From Candidatus Woesearchaeota archaeon (GTDB lineage: Archaea > Nanoarchaeota > Nanoarchaeia > Woesearchaeales > JAGVZT01), in NCBI GenBank assembly GCA_017608295.1, contig JAFCGF010000028.1, forward strand, positions 1 to 23,673: a stretch of 23,673 nucleotides of DNA, given 5' to 3'. Shown piece after piece: positions 16,209 through 23,673 of this stretch. The translations under genes were made by a program, and so were the position numbers. Numbering within the stretch: the first letter of the stretch is position 1; every line of letters starts with the position of its first letter. The notes under the pieces were generated by a model, which worked only from the letters and a program-made list of their open reading frames with translations, was not told where the DNA came from and made no database searches.

Positions 16209-17783
16209 ATGACTTCACAACTTAGAATAGCAATTACCCTTCCCTATCTTTTCAGTGTGCGTGACTTTCTTTTTACTCCAGCCTGGAGTGAAATGGCAAG
16301 AAGGAGGGATGCACATTTTTTTTTATTAGCTTCAGACGAAGGACTAGGTGCAGTGATTTCTGCGCGAAAATGCCCGAATATCTCTTTTGTGAGGTACCCA
16401 CCGTCACCCAAACGAAGGCCATCTGTTATAGAAAGAGTAATGAGAAAAGATTTGGCAGCTTGTGTATGGTTGGGATTACTTCAAAAACTTGATAGAGGTT
16501 ACATTTTAGATTCTCTCGTATATCGTTATGCAGTATTAAACGACCTCTCACACTATAGAATTCGCAAGGGAAGGAGTCGCAAAGAAAGGATACGCCAGAA
16601 AATCTTTTATGACTATAGAAAGGCAGAAAGGGCAGGATTTCCCTTCCCACGGAGCAAGGTGTTTTTTAGGTTTTTATATGAAATTCACCATGGCTTCTTT
16701 AAGACTATTCATAAAAATGATACCGCTTTCTTACGAGGCTTGAAGCCTGATTTATTCGTTTTAGGTCGTTTGCATTATATGCCAGCCGCCTATTGGGCGA
16801 GAGTTTCGAGATACCTGGGAATTCCAATGATTGGAATCGTATCAAGTTGGGATCATCCTACCACAAAAGGACCAACGCCCCGTGGTATGAGTAGATATAT
16901 AGTTGCAAGTAAACGGATGGTGGAAGAGATGTCTGATCTTCATGGGATAAAGAAGGATAAGATCTGTCAAATTGGCAAAGTACAAATGGATATATACAAT
17001 GACCCATCTATTTTCTATGATCGCAAGGATTTTTTGAGGGGATTGGGTGTGCCCCCTGATTATCGTTTGGTAACCCTTGGGACAAATACTACTGGCTTGA
17101 AAGAGCATGAGGTTTCTATAGCACAGAAATTATCCAACGATTTTGTAAATTTTCGTTATGGAAAAGCTGCGTTGCTCATACGCACGCATCCGCAGGACAA
17201 GGATTGGAAAAGGGATTTTCTGTCTCTATCAAGTCCTCCGCAAGTTATCTGTCACATGGCCTGTTCTTTTGGGACCCGAGCAGAAGATAATCTTTCCTAT
17301 TGTGATGATGATATGATCATGTTAGCAAACATGATGAAGCATTCTGATGTAGTCATTCAGAGTCGTGGTTCACTAGCACTTGATTCCATCGCCTTTGATA
17401 CACCCGTAATTTCCCTGGCCTTTGATGGTGATCTTGAGAGAAAGCCAGAGGATTCATTCCTCCATGAATATGAATTTGAACACTATAAACCTCTTATCAC
17501 TGCCCAGGGTACATGGATGGTAGGGTCATATGATAAACTCGACCAAGCTATTCTGGAGTACCTAAAGGAACCAGCAATTCATGGTAAAGGAAGAAGGATT
17601 ATTCGTGAGGAGCACATAGAACCTCTAGACGGTAAGGCTTCGAAGAGGCTCATTGACTGTATTGTGGATTCAGCCAAAATGGCCAGAGAAAAAAAGCTTC
17701 CTGAAGGGGACTGGGATCACACGGGTTTGGGAAACTTAAGGTGGTCGGCTCGTCAAATATACAATATTCATGATTATGTTTAA
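16209..17783 (+). CDS. GT-B-like surface-carbohydrate transferase (second of two)
   Basis: A 524-residue protein with a glycosyltransferase-B/CDP-glycerol transferase-like plan. Elements include IAITLPYLFSVRDFLF near the start, a GIVSSWDHPTTKGP segment, YIVASKRMVEEM and IGKVQMD in the middle, LLIRTHPQDKDW, and SDVVIQSRGSLALDSIAFDTPVISLAF late. These match the usual nucleotide-binding half of such proteins. No signal peptide or membrane span is seen. It begins 15 bp after the NeuB gene and ends 14 bp into the FkbM-type methyltransferase gene. It could be the transferase that adds a CMP-activated keto sugar, but donor and acceptor are unknown. It differs clearly from the protein at 12105-13499, though both share the same plan. 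Confidence 0.6.
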   Translation: MTSQLRIAITLPYLFSVRDFLFTPAWSEMARRRDAHFFLLASDEGLGAVISARKCPNISFVRYPPSPKRRPSVIERVMRKDLAACVWLGLLQKLDRGYILDSLVYRYAVLNDLSHYRIRKGRSRKERIRQKIFYDYRKAERAGFPFPRSKVFFRFLYEIHHGFFKTIHKNDTAFLRGLKPDLFVLGRLHYMPAAYWARVSRYLGIPMIGIVSSWDHPTTKGPTPRGMSRYIVASKRMVEEMSDLHGIKKDKICQIGKVQMDIYNDPSIFYDRKDFLRGLGVPPDYRLVTLGTNTTGLKEHEVSIAQKLSNDFVNFRYGKAALLIRTHPQDKDWKRDFLSLSSPPQVICHMACSFGTRAEDNLSYCDDDMIMLANMMKHSDVVIQSRGSLALDSIAFDTPVISLAFDGDLERKPEDSFLHEYEFEHYKPLITAQGTWMVGSYDKLDQAILEYLKEPAIHGKGRRIIREEHIEPLDGKASKRLIDCIVDSAKMAREKKLPEGDWDHTGLGNLRWSARQIYNIHDYV

Positions 17784-18648
17784 AAGGCAAATGTCAACAG
17801 ATTTTTCTGAGCGTGATCTTATACTGAGGCTAAAATATTTAGAGGGGAAAGAACATATTTTAGTTGATGTAGGTGCACATGTGGGTTCTTTTGCTAAACC
17901 ATTTGCGGCAAAAGGTTGGAGCATAGTTGCTTTTGAACCTGAGCCTACAAATTATAAAGAGCTATGCGTCAATCTCCAAGAATTCTGCAATGTTATGTGC
18001 TTTGAAAAAGCTGTAGCTGATAGGTCAGGGGAAAACATCCCCTTTTATGTAAGTTCTGAACACTGGGGCATACACTCGTTGAAACCTTTTCATTCAACGC
18101 ATCAGACCCGCATAATGGTGGAGGCAGTGAGGCTTGATAAGTGGCTAGCTGAAGTGGGAGTAAATGAGATCACCGTTTTGAAAATAGATGTTGAAGGAGC
18201 TGATTTCTTGGTGATAAAGAGCTTTGACTTTAATAAGTTCCACCCTGAAGTGGTTATTTGTGAGTTTATGGACAAGCGCACTAAAAAGAATTTCGGTTAT
18301 ACATATCATGATGTGGTTGCATATATGGATTGCTTTAAGTATAAGGCCTTTGTTTCTGAATGGGAACCAATAGTAGAATACAGTCGCAGAAATGTGGTTA
18401 CTGCTTCACCTAAGTTTATGAAATGTCTACCTTATCCGCTTGATCACAGTCCTGCTTGGGGGAATTTAATCTTTATACCCGAGGCACAGACTAAGCAGTT
18501 TGAATATACTCTGTCAGCCTATCTGAAGGATCTGAAACGAGCTAAGCAGATTAAAAGTCTTTGCTCTGGCCTCAGTAGAATTCCAGGTGCCAGAACTCTC
18601 TATAATACTTTACGTAATATGCATCCAAACCAGGGTGATAAGGTATAG
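17770..18648 (+). CDS. FkbM-family SAM-dependent methyltransferase
   Basis: A 292-residue enzyme of the FkbM family, which usually O-methylates sugars or polyketides. Visible are the SAM loop LVDVGAHVGSFAKPF, the acidic FEPEPTNYKELCVNL segment, AVADRSGENIPFY and VLKIDVEGADFLVIKSF, all standard for the family. It starts inside the end of the preceding gene; ATG 17776 or 17791 are alternatives because no strong ribosome site marks the first ATG. The C-terminal 60 residues (basic, with KDLKRAKQIKSL) are outside the methyltransferase core. In this locus it most likely methylates a sugar in the glycan; the precise acceptor is not known. Confidence 0.8.
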   Translation: MIMFKRQMSTDFSERDLILRLKYLEGKEHILVDVGAHVGSFAKPFAAKGWSIVAFEPEPTNYKELCVNLQEFCNVMCFEKAVADRSGENIPFYVSSEHWGIHSLKPFHSTHQTRIMVEAVRLDKWLAEVGVNEITVLKIDVEGADFLVIKSFDFNKFHPEVVICEFMDKRTKKNFGYTYHDVVAYMDCFKYKAFVSEWEPIVEYSRRNVVTASPKFMKCLPYPLDHSPAWGNLIFIPEAQTKQFEYTLSAYLKDLKRAKQIKSLCSGLSRIPGARTLYNTLRNMHPNQGDKV

Positions 18649-18653
18649 TTAGT

Positions 18654-19619
18654 ATGCCCAAGATTTCAATTGTAATTCGCTGTTGCAATGAAGAACAACA
18701 TATCGGCCGCCTGTTAATCGGCATTATGCAACAAACAATCCGGGACTTAGAAATTGTTGTGGTAGACTCCGGCTCTACTGATGCGACTCTATCAATTGCT
18801 TCCCGCTACCCGGTGAAGATTATCGAAATAGATCCAGAGGAGTTTTCCTTTGGACGATCGCTTAACGTCGGATGTGAGGAGGCAAGCGGAGAGTTGATAA
18901 TTATTGCCAGTGCCCATATCTATCCTATTTACAAAGACTGGTTAGAAAAATTATTATTACCCTTTTCTAACCAGAAAGTTGCGTTGGTCTATGGGAAACA
19001 GAGGGGAAATGAAACAACGAAGTTTTCAGAATGTCAGATATTCAAGAAATGGTTCCCTGATACATCAAGTTTGAAGCAAAGTCACTCTTTCTGCAATAAT
19101 GCCAATGCTGCGATTAAAAAATCAATCTGGGAACAAGTATCTTATGATGAAACATTGACTGGTTTAGAAGATCTTGACTGGGCTAATAGGGTAATGCAGT
19201 TGGGTTATCATATTGCTTATGTTGCTGAAGCCGAGATATTGCACGTCCATGATGAAACGTCAAGGGCCATTTACAACCGTTACCGTCGAGAAGCTATCGC
19301 CATGAAGCACATCTTTCCTCAAACACGGTTCAGCTTATGGGACTTTATCCAGTTGTTTACCACTAATGTAATAAGTGATTCATATCATGCCCTGCATGAT
19401 CGAGTGTTTCGGAACAACCTGAGCAGTATTATTACCTTTAGACTCGCTCAGTTTTGGGGAACTTATATGGGTTATTCCCGGTACGGTCCTGTTACCATAG
19501 AGCTCAAGGAGAAATTTTATTACCCAAACGGTTTGTCACGTTCTGATTCTGGTGGTGCAAAGCCAAGCAGGGGACGTCGTATTGATTATACCGGCATTTC
19601 AATGAAGGAGGATAATTGA
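18654..19619 (+). CDS. GT2-family glycosyltransferase
   Basis: A 321-residue GT-A glycosyltransferase. The N-terminus ISIVIRCCNEEQHIGRLL, the VVVDSGSTDATL motif, the IIASAHIYP segment where a DxD is often found (here S-A-H, as in some rhamnosyltransferase-like members) and the late GLEDLDWANRV motif are standard for GT2. The C-terminal region is not a membrane span of obvious type, so the enzyme is probably peripheral. It is spaced 5 bp from the FkbM gene and shares a TTGA overlap with the cyclase gene. It would add one sugar to the growing glycan. The sugar cannot be told from sequence. Confidence 0.85.
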   Translation: MPKISIVIRCCNEEQHIGRLLIGIMQQTIRDLEIVVVDSGSTDATLSIASRYPVKIIEIDPEEFSFGRSLNVGCEEASGELIIIASAHIYPIYKDWLEKLLLPFSNQKVALVYGKQRGNETTKFSECQIFKKWFPDTSSLKQSHSFCNNANAAIKKSIWEQVSYDETLTGLEDLDWANRVMQLGYHIAYVAEAEILHVHDETSRAIYNRYRREAIAMKHIFPQTRFSLWDFIQLFTTNVISDSYHALHDRVFRNNLSSIITFRLAQFWGTYMGYSRYGPVTIELKEKFYYPNGLSRSDSGGAKPSRGRRIDYTGISMKEDN

Positions 19620-20275
19620 AAGACATTATTGATATCACAGTCCCCTTGCAATCGGATATGCCAATCTGGCCAAGGGTTGTAGGGCCTCGACTCACACAGA
19701 CCAGGAGTATAGAGTTGGGAGATTCAGCTAATGTTTCAAGGTTGGATTGTGATGTTCATACAGGAACCCATGTGGAGACTCCGCGGCATTTCTTTAATGA
19801 TGGAATTACCATTGAGCGGTTGTCATTGAGTGCCATGATTGGGCCTGCAATGGTGGCCTATTTACCGGAAGTAGATGTTGTTACAGCAAATGATCTGGTA
19901 AATCTTGGGTTGTCATCTGGAGTCAAACGACTTTTGCTACGGACGCACAACTCTGAGTTGTGGGAGAAAGCTGTAAAGGAATTCAGGAAAGACTATGTTG
20001 CGCTTACTGATGATGCTGCTCAATGGATCGTTGATCAAGATATGCAGCTTGTTGGTGTTGATTACCTTTCAATTCAGCCCTACGGTAATAAATCTCATGC
20101 CCATCAAATTCTTCTCAGAGGAGGAGTAATTATCATTGAGGGATTAAATCTGGCGAATGTGCATCCGAGAATTTATGAACTGACATGTCTACCACTGAAA
20201 TTAACTGGAGCAGAGGCTGCTCCAGCAAGAGCGGTGCTAAGGCGTTTGTCATCACATGTAGGAGATCTATTGTGA
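19616..20275 (+). CDS. Cyclase-family metal-dependent hydrolase (kynurenine-formamidase-like)
   Basis: A 219-residue member of the cyclase/KynB-like family. The metal motif is DVHTGTHVETPRHF: His48, His52, Glu54 and His58, where Glu54 stands for the more usual Asp of HxGTHxDxPxH. The later GVDYLSIQPYG is also typical. TTG is the start, with a strong AAGGAGG at 19605-19611, 4 bp before it. Family members hydrolyse N-formyl amides or lactones or act in sugar acid routes. With the next three genes (NeuA-like synthetase, 2-hydroxyacid dehydrogenase, SDR) it forms a compact cassette with 4-bp overlaps, so it probably acts on a sugar acid or amide in the same pathway; deformylation or lactone opening are guesses. 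Confidence 0.8.
   Translation: MKDIIDITVPLQSDMPIWPRVVGPRLTQTRSIELGDSANVSRLDCDVHTGTHVETPRHFFNDGITIERLSLSAMIGPAMVAYLPEVDVVTANDLVNLGLSSGVKRLLLRTHNSELWEKAVKEFRKDYVALTDDAAQWIVDQDMQLVGVDYLSIQPYGNKSHAHQILLRGGVIIIEGLNLANVHPRIYELTCLPLKLTGAEAAPARAVLRRLSSHVGDLL
20260..20264 (+). promoter_or_regulatory. Ribosome site deciding a GTG start at 20272
   Basis: AGGAG, 7 bp before GTG 20272, which overlaps the cyclase stop codon (GTGA). The open frame extends upstream to 20185, but that part lies over the cyclase gene and lacks family similarity. Confidence 0.6.
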
Positions 20276-20964
20276 AATCACATATTGTTGCTCTGGTTCC
20301 GATGCGCCATCATAGTGAAAGATTGACTGAAAAAAACTATCGCTCCTTCGCTGGCAAACCGCTTTACCATTATATTATTGGTAGCCTCTCATCATGCCCA
20401 TATATCAGCAGAGTGGTAATCGATACTGATAGCACGCTAATCATGGAAGATACGTCAAAATACTTTCCAAGAGTACAACTGATCGAACGACCGGATCACT
20501 TAAGGTCTGGTACTATACCTATGAATGATGTACTGCTTTATGATGTTACACAGGTAAAAGCTGACTTTTATTTGCAGACGCACAGCACAAATCCATTGAT
20601 CCGTACTGAAACTGTTACACAAGCAATCATACGTTTTCTTGATAGCTATCCTATGTATGATTCACTTTTTTCGGTCACCCGAGTTAATACCCGCTTATGG
20701 GACAGTCAAGCAAGAGCAATCAACCATAATCCCGAGTTACTCCTTCGAACCCAGGACCTGCCGCCCGTGTACGAAGAGAATTCATGCCTATATATTTTTA
20801 GCCGGACGACTCTGGAGACCAGAAAAAACCGCATTGGAGAGAGACCACTTATGTTCGAGACGGACCGCATTGAAGGCTGGGACATTGACGATGAACTTGA
20901 CTTTCGCTTGGCCGAATACCTCTACAAAGAACGCCAACAAACATTCCAAGGAGATGGATCATGA
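20272..20964 (+). CDS. Acylneuraminate cytidylyltransferase-like protein, variant loop
   Basis: A 230-residue CMP-sugar synthetase-like enzyme. The N-terminal loop VPMRHHSERLTEKN (residues 9-22) replaces the usual IPARxGSKxxxxKN; GKPLYHYII and VVIDTDS follow, then FYLQTHSTNPLIR (usual LLQPTSPLR) and a late EGWDIDDELDFRLAE segment, as in the family. The variant loop suggests a subfamily with a different nucleotide or sugar than the synthetase at 13602-14669. It stands between cyclase and hydroxyacid dehydrogenase genes with 4-bp overlaps, so its substrate is probably made or trimmed by those enzymes. The GTG start is chosen for its ribosome site. Family is firm; substrate is open. Confidence 0.8.
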   Translation: MKSHIVALVPMRHHSERLTEKNYRSFAGKPLYHYIIGSLSSCPYISRVVIDTDSTLIMEDTSKYFPRVQLIERPDHLRSGTIPMNDVLLYDVTQVKADFYLQTHSTNPLIRTETVTQAIIRFLDSYPMYDSLFSVTRVNTRLWDSQARAINHNPELLLRTQDLPPVYEENSCLYIFSRTTLETRKNRIGERPLMFETDRIEGWDIDDELDFRLAEYLYKERQQTFQGDGS

Positions 20965-21905
20965 AATGGAAGATACTGGTATCAGCTCCCTATATGCAGC
21001 CAGTGATCGATCGCTTCCGGCCGGTCCTTGAAGAACATGACATCGAAGTCGTATTGCCAGCAGTTCAGGAGTACCTGTCCGAGGAGGATCTTCTGCAGTG
21101 GGTTGGTGATGTGGATGGGGTTATTTCTGGCGATGATCATTTCACTGAGCGGGTGCTGAAAGCGGCACCTCGTTTGAAGGTGGTTTCGAAGTGGGGAACA
21201 GGAATTGACTCGATCGATTCAAAAGCCTGCAAGCGATTTGGTGTTGCTGTACGTAATACACCAAACGCTTTCACTAAGGCCGTAGCAGATTCGGTGATAG
21301 GTTACATTCTCTGCTTTGCCCGCCAGTTACCATGGATGGATAAGGATATCAGAGCGGGGGTTTGGTCAAAGCGATCAGCTGTTTCTCTCAGTGAGTGCAC
21401 TTTGGGTGTCATTGGTGTAGGGAATATAGGCAAGGCGGTTGTCAGGCGGGCTATTGCCTTTGGGATGCGAGTGCTCGGTAACGATATAGTAGAAATGCCC
21501 CTTGAGTTTTTATCTGAAACCGGAATCGAAATGATTACCAAAGAAAATCTGTTATGTCAGGCTGATTTTGTCAGCATTAACTGCACATTAGATCCAACAA
21601 GTTTTCATTTAATGAGCGATCGGGAATATGAGCTTATGAGGCCAACTGCATGTATTATCAATACGGCACGAGGTTCTATTATTGACGAACCCGCTTTAAT
21701 AAAAGCTCTGGAGGAGGGGCATATTTCTGGTGCTGCATTGGATGTGTTTGAGGTTGAGCCACTTCCTGAGGACAGCCCTCTGCGCCAGATGGAGAATGTG
21801 TTGCTGTCACCTCATAACGCTAACAGCAGTCCAGAAGCCTGGGAGAGAGTACACCAGAATACGATTCGTAACTTATTAGAGGTATTGGGGAGAAAAAATA
21901 AATGA
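20961..21905 (+). CDS. D-isomer-specific 2-hydroxyacid dehydrogenase (phosphoglycerate dehydrogenase-like)
   Basis: A 314-residue NAD-dependent dehydrogenase. The dinucleotide-binding loop is GVIGVGNIGKAVVRRA, preceded by the catalytic-domain segment VVSKWGTGIDSID. Active-site residues are Arg237 (NTARGSI), Glu266 (DVFEVEPLP) and His285 (LSPHNA). Length is that of a short-form enzyme without regulatory ACT domains, so a housekeeping serine-pathway SerA is less likely. It overlaps genes on both sides by 4 bp. A role on a sugar-acid substrate, oxidising a 2-hydroxy acid or reducing a 2-keto acid, is inferred from the neighbours. Confidence 0.85.
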   Translation: MKWKILVSAPYMQPVIDRFRPVLEEHDIEVVLPAVQEYLSEEDLLQWVGDVDGVISGDDHFTERVLKAAPRLKVVSKWGTGIDSIDSKACKRFGVAVRNTPNAFTKAVADSVIGYILCFARQLPWMDKDIRAGVWSKRSAVSLSECTLGVIGVGNIGKAVVRRAIAFGMRVLGNDIVEMPLEFLSETGIEMITKENLLCQADFVSINCTLDPTSFHLMSDREYELMRPTACIINTARGSIIDEPALIKALEEGHISGAALDVFEVEPLPEDSPLRQMENVLLSPHNANSSPEAWERVHQNTIRNLLEVLGRKNK

Positions 21906-22651
21906 ATCAAGTCGTTTTAATTACAGGAGTGGCAGGCGGTATCGGAAGTGCTACGGCAAAAGTATTCGCTGAGGCAGGTTGGCACGTGATTGGTGTTGAT
22001 TATCATGAAATCAGAGACCTTCGTTGTGTCCATCACTTCATTCAGGCTGACATTTCGGATATTAAAGCAACAGAGAACATCTTTGTCGAAGTTACAGAAA
22101 ATGAAGGGCAGCTTGATGCCTTAATAAATAATGCAGCTATACAAATCAATAAGCCTATAGTGGAGATGACACTTGATGAGTGGGATAAAGTGATGGCTGT
22201 CAACTTGCGTTCGGTGTATCTGACTACAAAGTATGCCTATGAGCTAATGTGCAAAAAAGGTGGAACTATAGTTAACGTTAGCTCTGTACATGCTCTTGCC
22301 ACGTCAGCAAATGTTGCTGCCTATGCTGCAAGCAAGGGAGCATTACTGGCACTAACTCGTGCCTTAGCTATAGAGTTGGGTCAATACAAAATTAGAGTTA
22401 ATGCCGTTCTTCCTGGTGCGATAGATACCCCTATGCTCCATGAGGGATTGAGTAGGGGACATGTGAGGGGATATAATACACAAGAATTAGTTCAGGCATT
22501 AGGCAAAAAGCATGTCATTGGACGAGTGGGACAGCCCAAAGAAATAGCTCAGGCCGTCCTTTTTTTAGCCGATAATGATCGTTCATCGTTTATGACTGGA
22601 CAGGCCCTGGTCATAGATGGGGGAGCAACTGCAAGGTTAAGTACGGAGTGA
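21902..22651 (+). CDS. Short-chain dehydrogenase/reductase (SDR)
   Basis: A 249-residue classical SDR. It has the TGVAGGIGSA cofactor loop at the N-terminus, NNAAIQINKP, VNVSSVHA with the catalytic Ser, YAASK with Tyr141 and Lys145, and the C-terminal VLFLADNDRSSFMTGQALVIDGG typical of the family. It is the last gene of the tightly overlapping cassette, similar in place to the SDR (PtmA-like) genes known in some legionaminic acid loci. It would oxidise or reduce a hydroxyl/keto group on a sugar. NAD or NADP preference is not clear, though no basic residue directly after the loop is obvious. Family call is firm. Confidence 0.9.
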   Translation: MNQVVLITGVAGGIGSATAKVFAEAGWHVIGVDYHEIRDLRCVHHFIQADISDIKATENIFVEVTENEGQLDALINNAAIQINKPIVEMTLDEWDKVMAVNLRSVYLTTKYAYELMCKKGGTIVNVSSVHALATSANVAAYAASKGALLALTRALAIELGQYKIRVNAVLPGAIDTPMLHEGLSRGHVRGYNTQELVQALGKKHVIGRVGQPKEIAQAVLFLADNDRSSFMTGQALVIDGGATARLSTE

Positions 22652-22656
22652 ATTCA

Positions 22657-23673
22657 ATGAAAGAGGTTATAAAAATTATTTTCTCACGTGAGGTCTGGAG
22701 AGTTGGAAGATGGTTATATTACGCTATACAGAGGATAGTATTCCATACCATAAAAGGGATGATACTAAGGCCAATCCTTAAAAGTAGTAAAAATAAGGTA
22801 TTTATAGTTGCTCCTGAATCAGTGAAAGAACAAGTAGTCGTGATTAAACATAGATGTGCTTTTTATATTCCTGAACTATCAGTTGAAATTTTGAAGATTG
22901 ACCTAAAACAAAACCTACCGATAAAAACTGCCTTTGGTTCTGAACCTCTTTTAGTGCTTGGTGACGTAAAGCTCAAACCAATCTGGGTAAATAGATGTCG
23001 TGGAGGAATCTTTAATGTTGATTATCTCCGTAATCCTGGAGATGGCTGGCAATGGCATAAACTTATGAACTATGTATCACAACAAGGTAAAGAATATCTG
23101 AAGGAATCTAAGTATCGGTTTGTTAGATATGTTGGACTAATACAAAAAGAACAACTTGATAAATGCTATATTTTCGGTACAGGTCCTTCCTTAATGAAAG
23201 CAATCGATAGAGACTGGTCAGATGGATATCGTATTGTATGTAACACAATTGTGCGAGATCCAGAACTGTGGAACCACATTGATCCTCATTTCATTGTTGC
23301 AGGGGATGGCATTTATCATTTTGGATACACAAGTTTTGCTAAAGCCTTTAGAAAGGATCTGGCTGAGAGGTTAAGTGAATCTAGGACAATGTTTATTTAT
23401 CCCTCGTTGTTTCATAGTTTAGTGATAAGAGAGTTCAGGCATCTTGCTGATCGATTAATTGCGATACCGCAATTGAACCATGAAAAGATTAATGTCAACC
23501 TAACGCAAGAATTTGCTTTACCACGATTAGGAAATGTATTACCGCTATTACTTTTACCCGTGGCTTGTACCTTATCCAGGAATGTCTATATGCTCGGGTT
23601 TGATGGACGCGCACCAAACGATAAATTATTCTGGAGTAACTCCAGTAAACACTATTACCCAGAATTTATAGAA
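22657..23673 (+). CDS. DUF115/GT42-like protein, 3'-truncated
   Basis: From ATG 22657, 5 bp after the SDR stop, 339 codons remain open to the last base of the window. The middle region has CYIFGTGPSLMKAIDRDW, then IVCNTIVRDPELW and FIVAGDGIYHFG, and later RNVYMLGFDGRAPND. This order (GxGPSL loop, CN..., position-of-ligand Asp, late GxD/FDG) is similar to DUF115/MptE-like and to GT42 sialyltransferases such as CstII. It suggests a transferase that uses a CMP-activated nonulosonate, as in Maf flagellin glycosylation proteins. The first 120 residues match nothing I know, with a basic segment near the start. The end, and any domains in it, are outside the window. Confidence 0.6.
   Translation, partial: MKEVIKIIFSREVWRVGRWLYYAIQRIVFHTIKGMILRPILKSSKNKVFIVAPESVKEQVVVIKHRCAFYIPELSVEILKIDLKQNLPIKTAFGSEPLLVLGDVKLKPIWVNRCRGGIFNVDYLRNPGDGWQWHKLMNYVSQQGKEYLKESKYRFVRYVGLIQKEQLDKCYIFGTGPSLMKAIDRDWSDGYRIVCNTIVRDPELWNHIDPHFIVAGDGIYHFGYTSFAKAFRKDLAERLSESRTMFIYPSLFHSLVIREFRHLADRLIAIPQLNHEKINVNLTQEFALPRLGNVLPLLLLPVACTLSRNVYMLGFDGRAPNDKLFWSNSSKHYYPEFIE

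Noticed and set aside
20961..21905. Serine-biosynthesis gene serA
   Set aside because: It belongs to the same superfamily, but it is short (no ACT or regulatory domain) and is translationally coupled with nonulosonate-type genes, so a housekeeping role is not supported.
1..23673. CRISPR array, tRNA or rRNA genes, and phage or toxin-antitoxin genes
   Set aside because: No regularly spaced repeats, no cloverleaf-like or rRNA sequence, and no such protein families were seen.

Overview
This is a bacterial surface-glycan locus. All 21 protein genes that can be supported lie on the + strand, most with small gaps or 4-14 bp overlaps (ATGA, GTGA, TTGA), so the window is probably one long transcript or a few. 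Both ends cut through genes. DNA is mostly AT-rich, with somewhat richer patches (for example about 3.5-6.6 kb), as is usual for glycan loci assembled by gene transfer. The organism is probably Gram-negative. A short inverted-repeat element at 9092-9343 is of a kind I associate with anaerobic Desulfobacterota/Nitrospirota-like genomes, but that placement is recollection, not proof. No rRNA, tRNA, CRISPR array or complete transposase gene was seen.

Layout. (1) 1-3.4 kb: the 3' end of a CMP-sugar synthetase, an SpsF-type cytidylyltransferase and two class I methyltransferases. (2) 3.5-6.6 kb: a NodU/CmcH-type carbamoyltransferase and a DUF4910-type, M28-like predicted zinc peptidase. (3) 6.7-12.1 kb: a decoration block with a membrane-anchored SGNH-hydrolase-like protein, an AAC(3)-family acyltransferase, the repeat element, a stand-alone acyl carrier protein, a sulfotransferase and a stand-alone adenylation enzyme. 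(4) 12.1-17.8 kb: two large GT-B-like proteins flanking a CMP-sugar synthetase/HAD fusion and a NeuB/SAF/cupin fusion. (5) 17.8-22.7 kb: FkbM methyltransferase, GT2 glycosyltransferase, cyclase-family hydrolase, a second complete NeuA-like synthetase, a 2-hydroxyacid dehydrogenase and an SDR. (6) 22.7 kb to the end: the first 339 codons of a DUF115/GT42-like protein, possibly a nonulosonate transferase.

How it may work together (inference): the NeuB-family enzyme condenses phosphoenolpyruvate with a sugar to give a nonulosonic-type keto-acid sugar. The cytidylyltransferases activate one or more such sugars with CMP, and the GT-B, GT2 and terminal DUF115/GT42-like proteins would transfer sugars. 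Methyl, carbamoyl, sulfate and acyl or aminoacyl groups would be added by the decoration enzymes. Early nonulosonate enzymes (NeuC-type epimerase, aminotransferase, dehydratase), a flippase, a polymerase and an initiating sugar-phosphate transferase are absent and must lie elsewhere. The least ordinary parts are the ACP/ligase/AAC(3)-like module, the two domain fusions, and the cyclase/NeuA/hydroxyacid dehydrogenase/SDR cassette.
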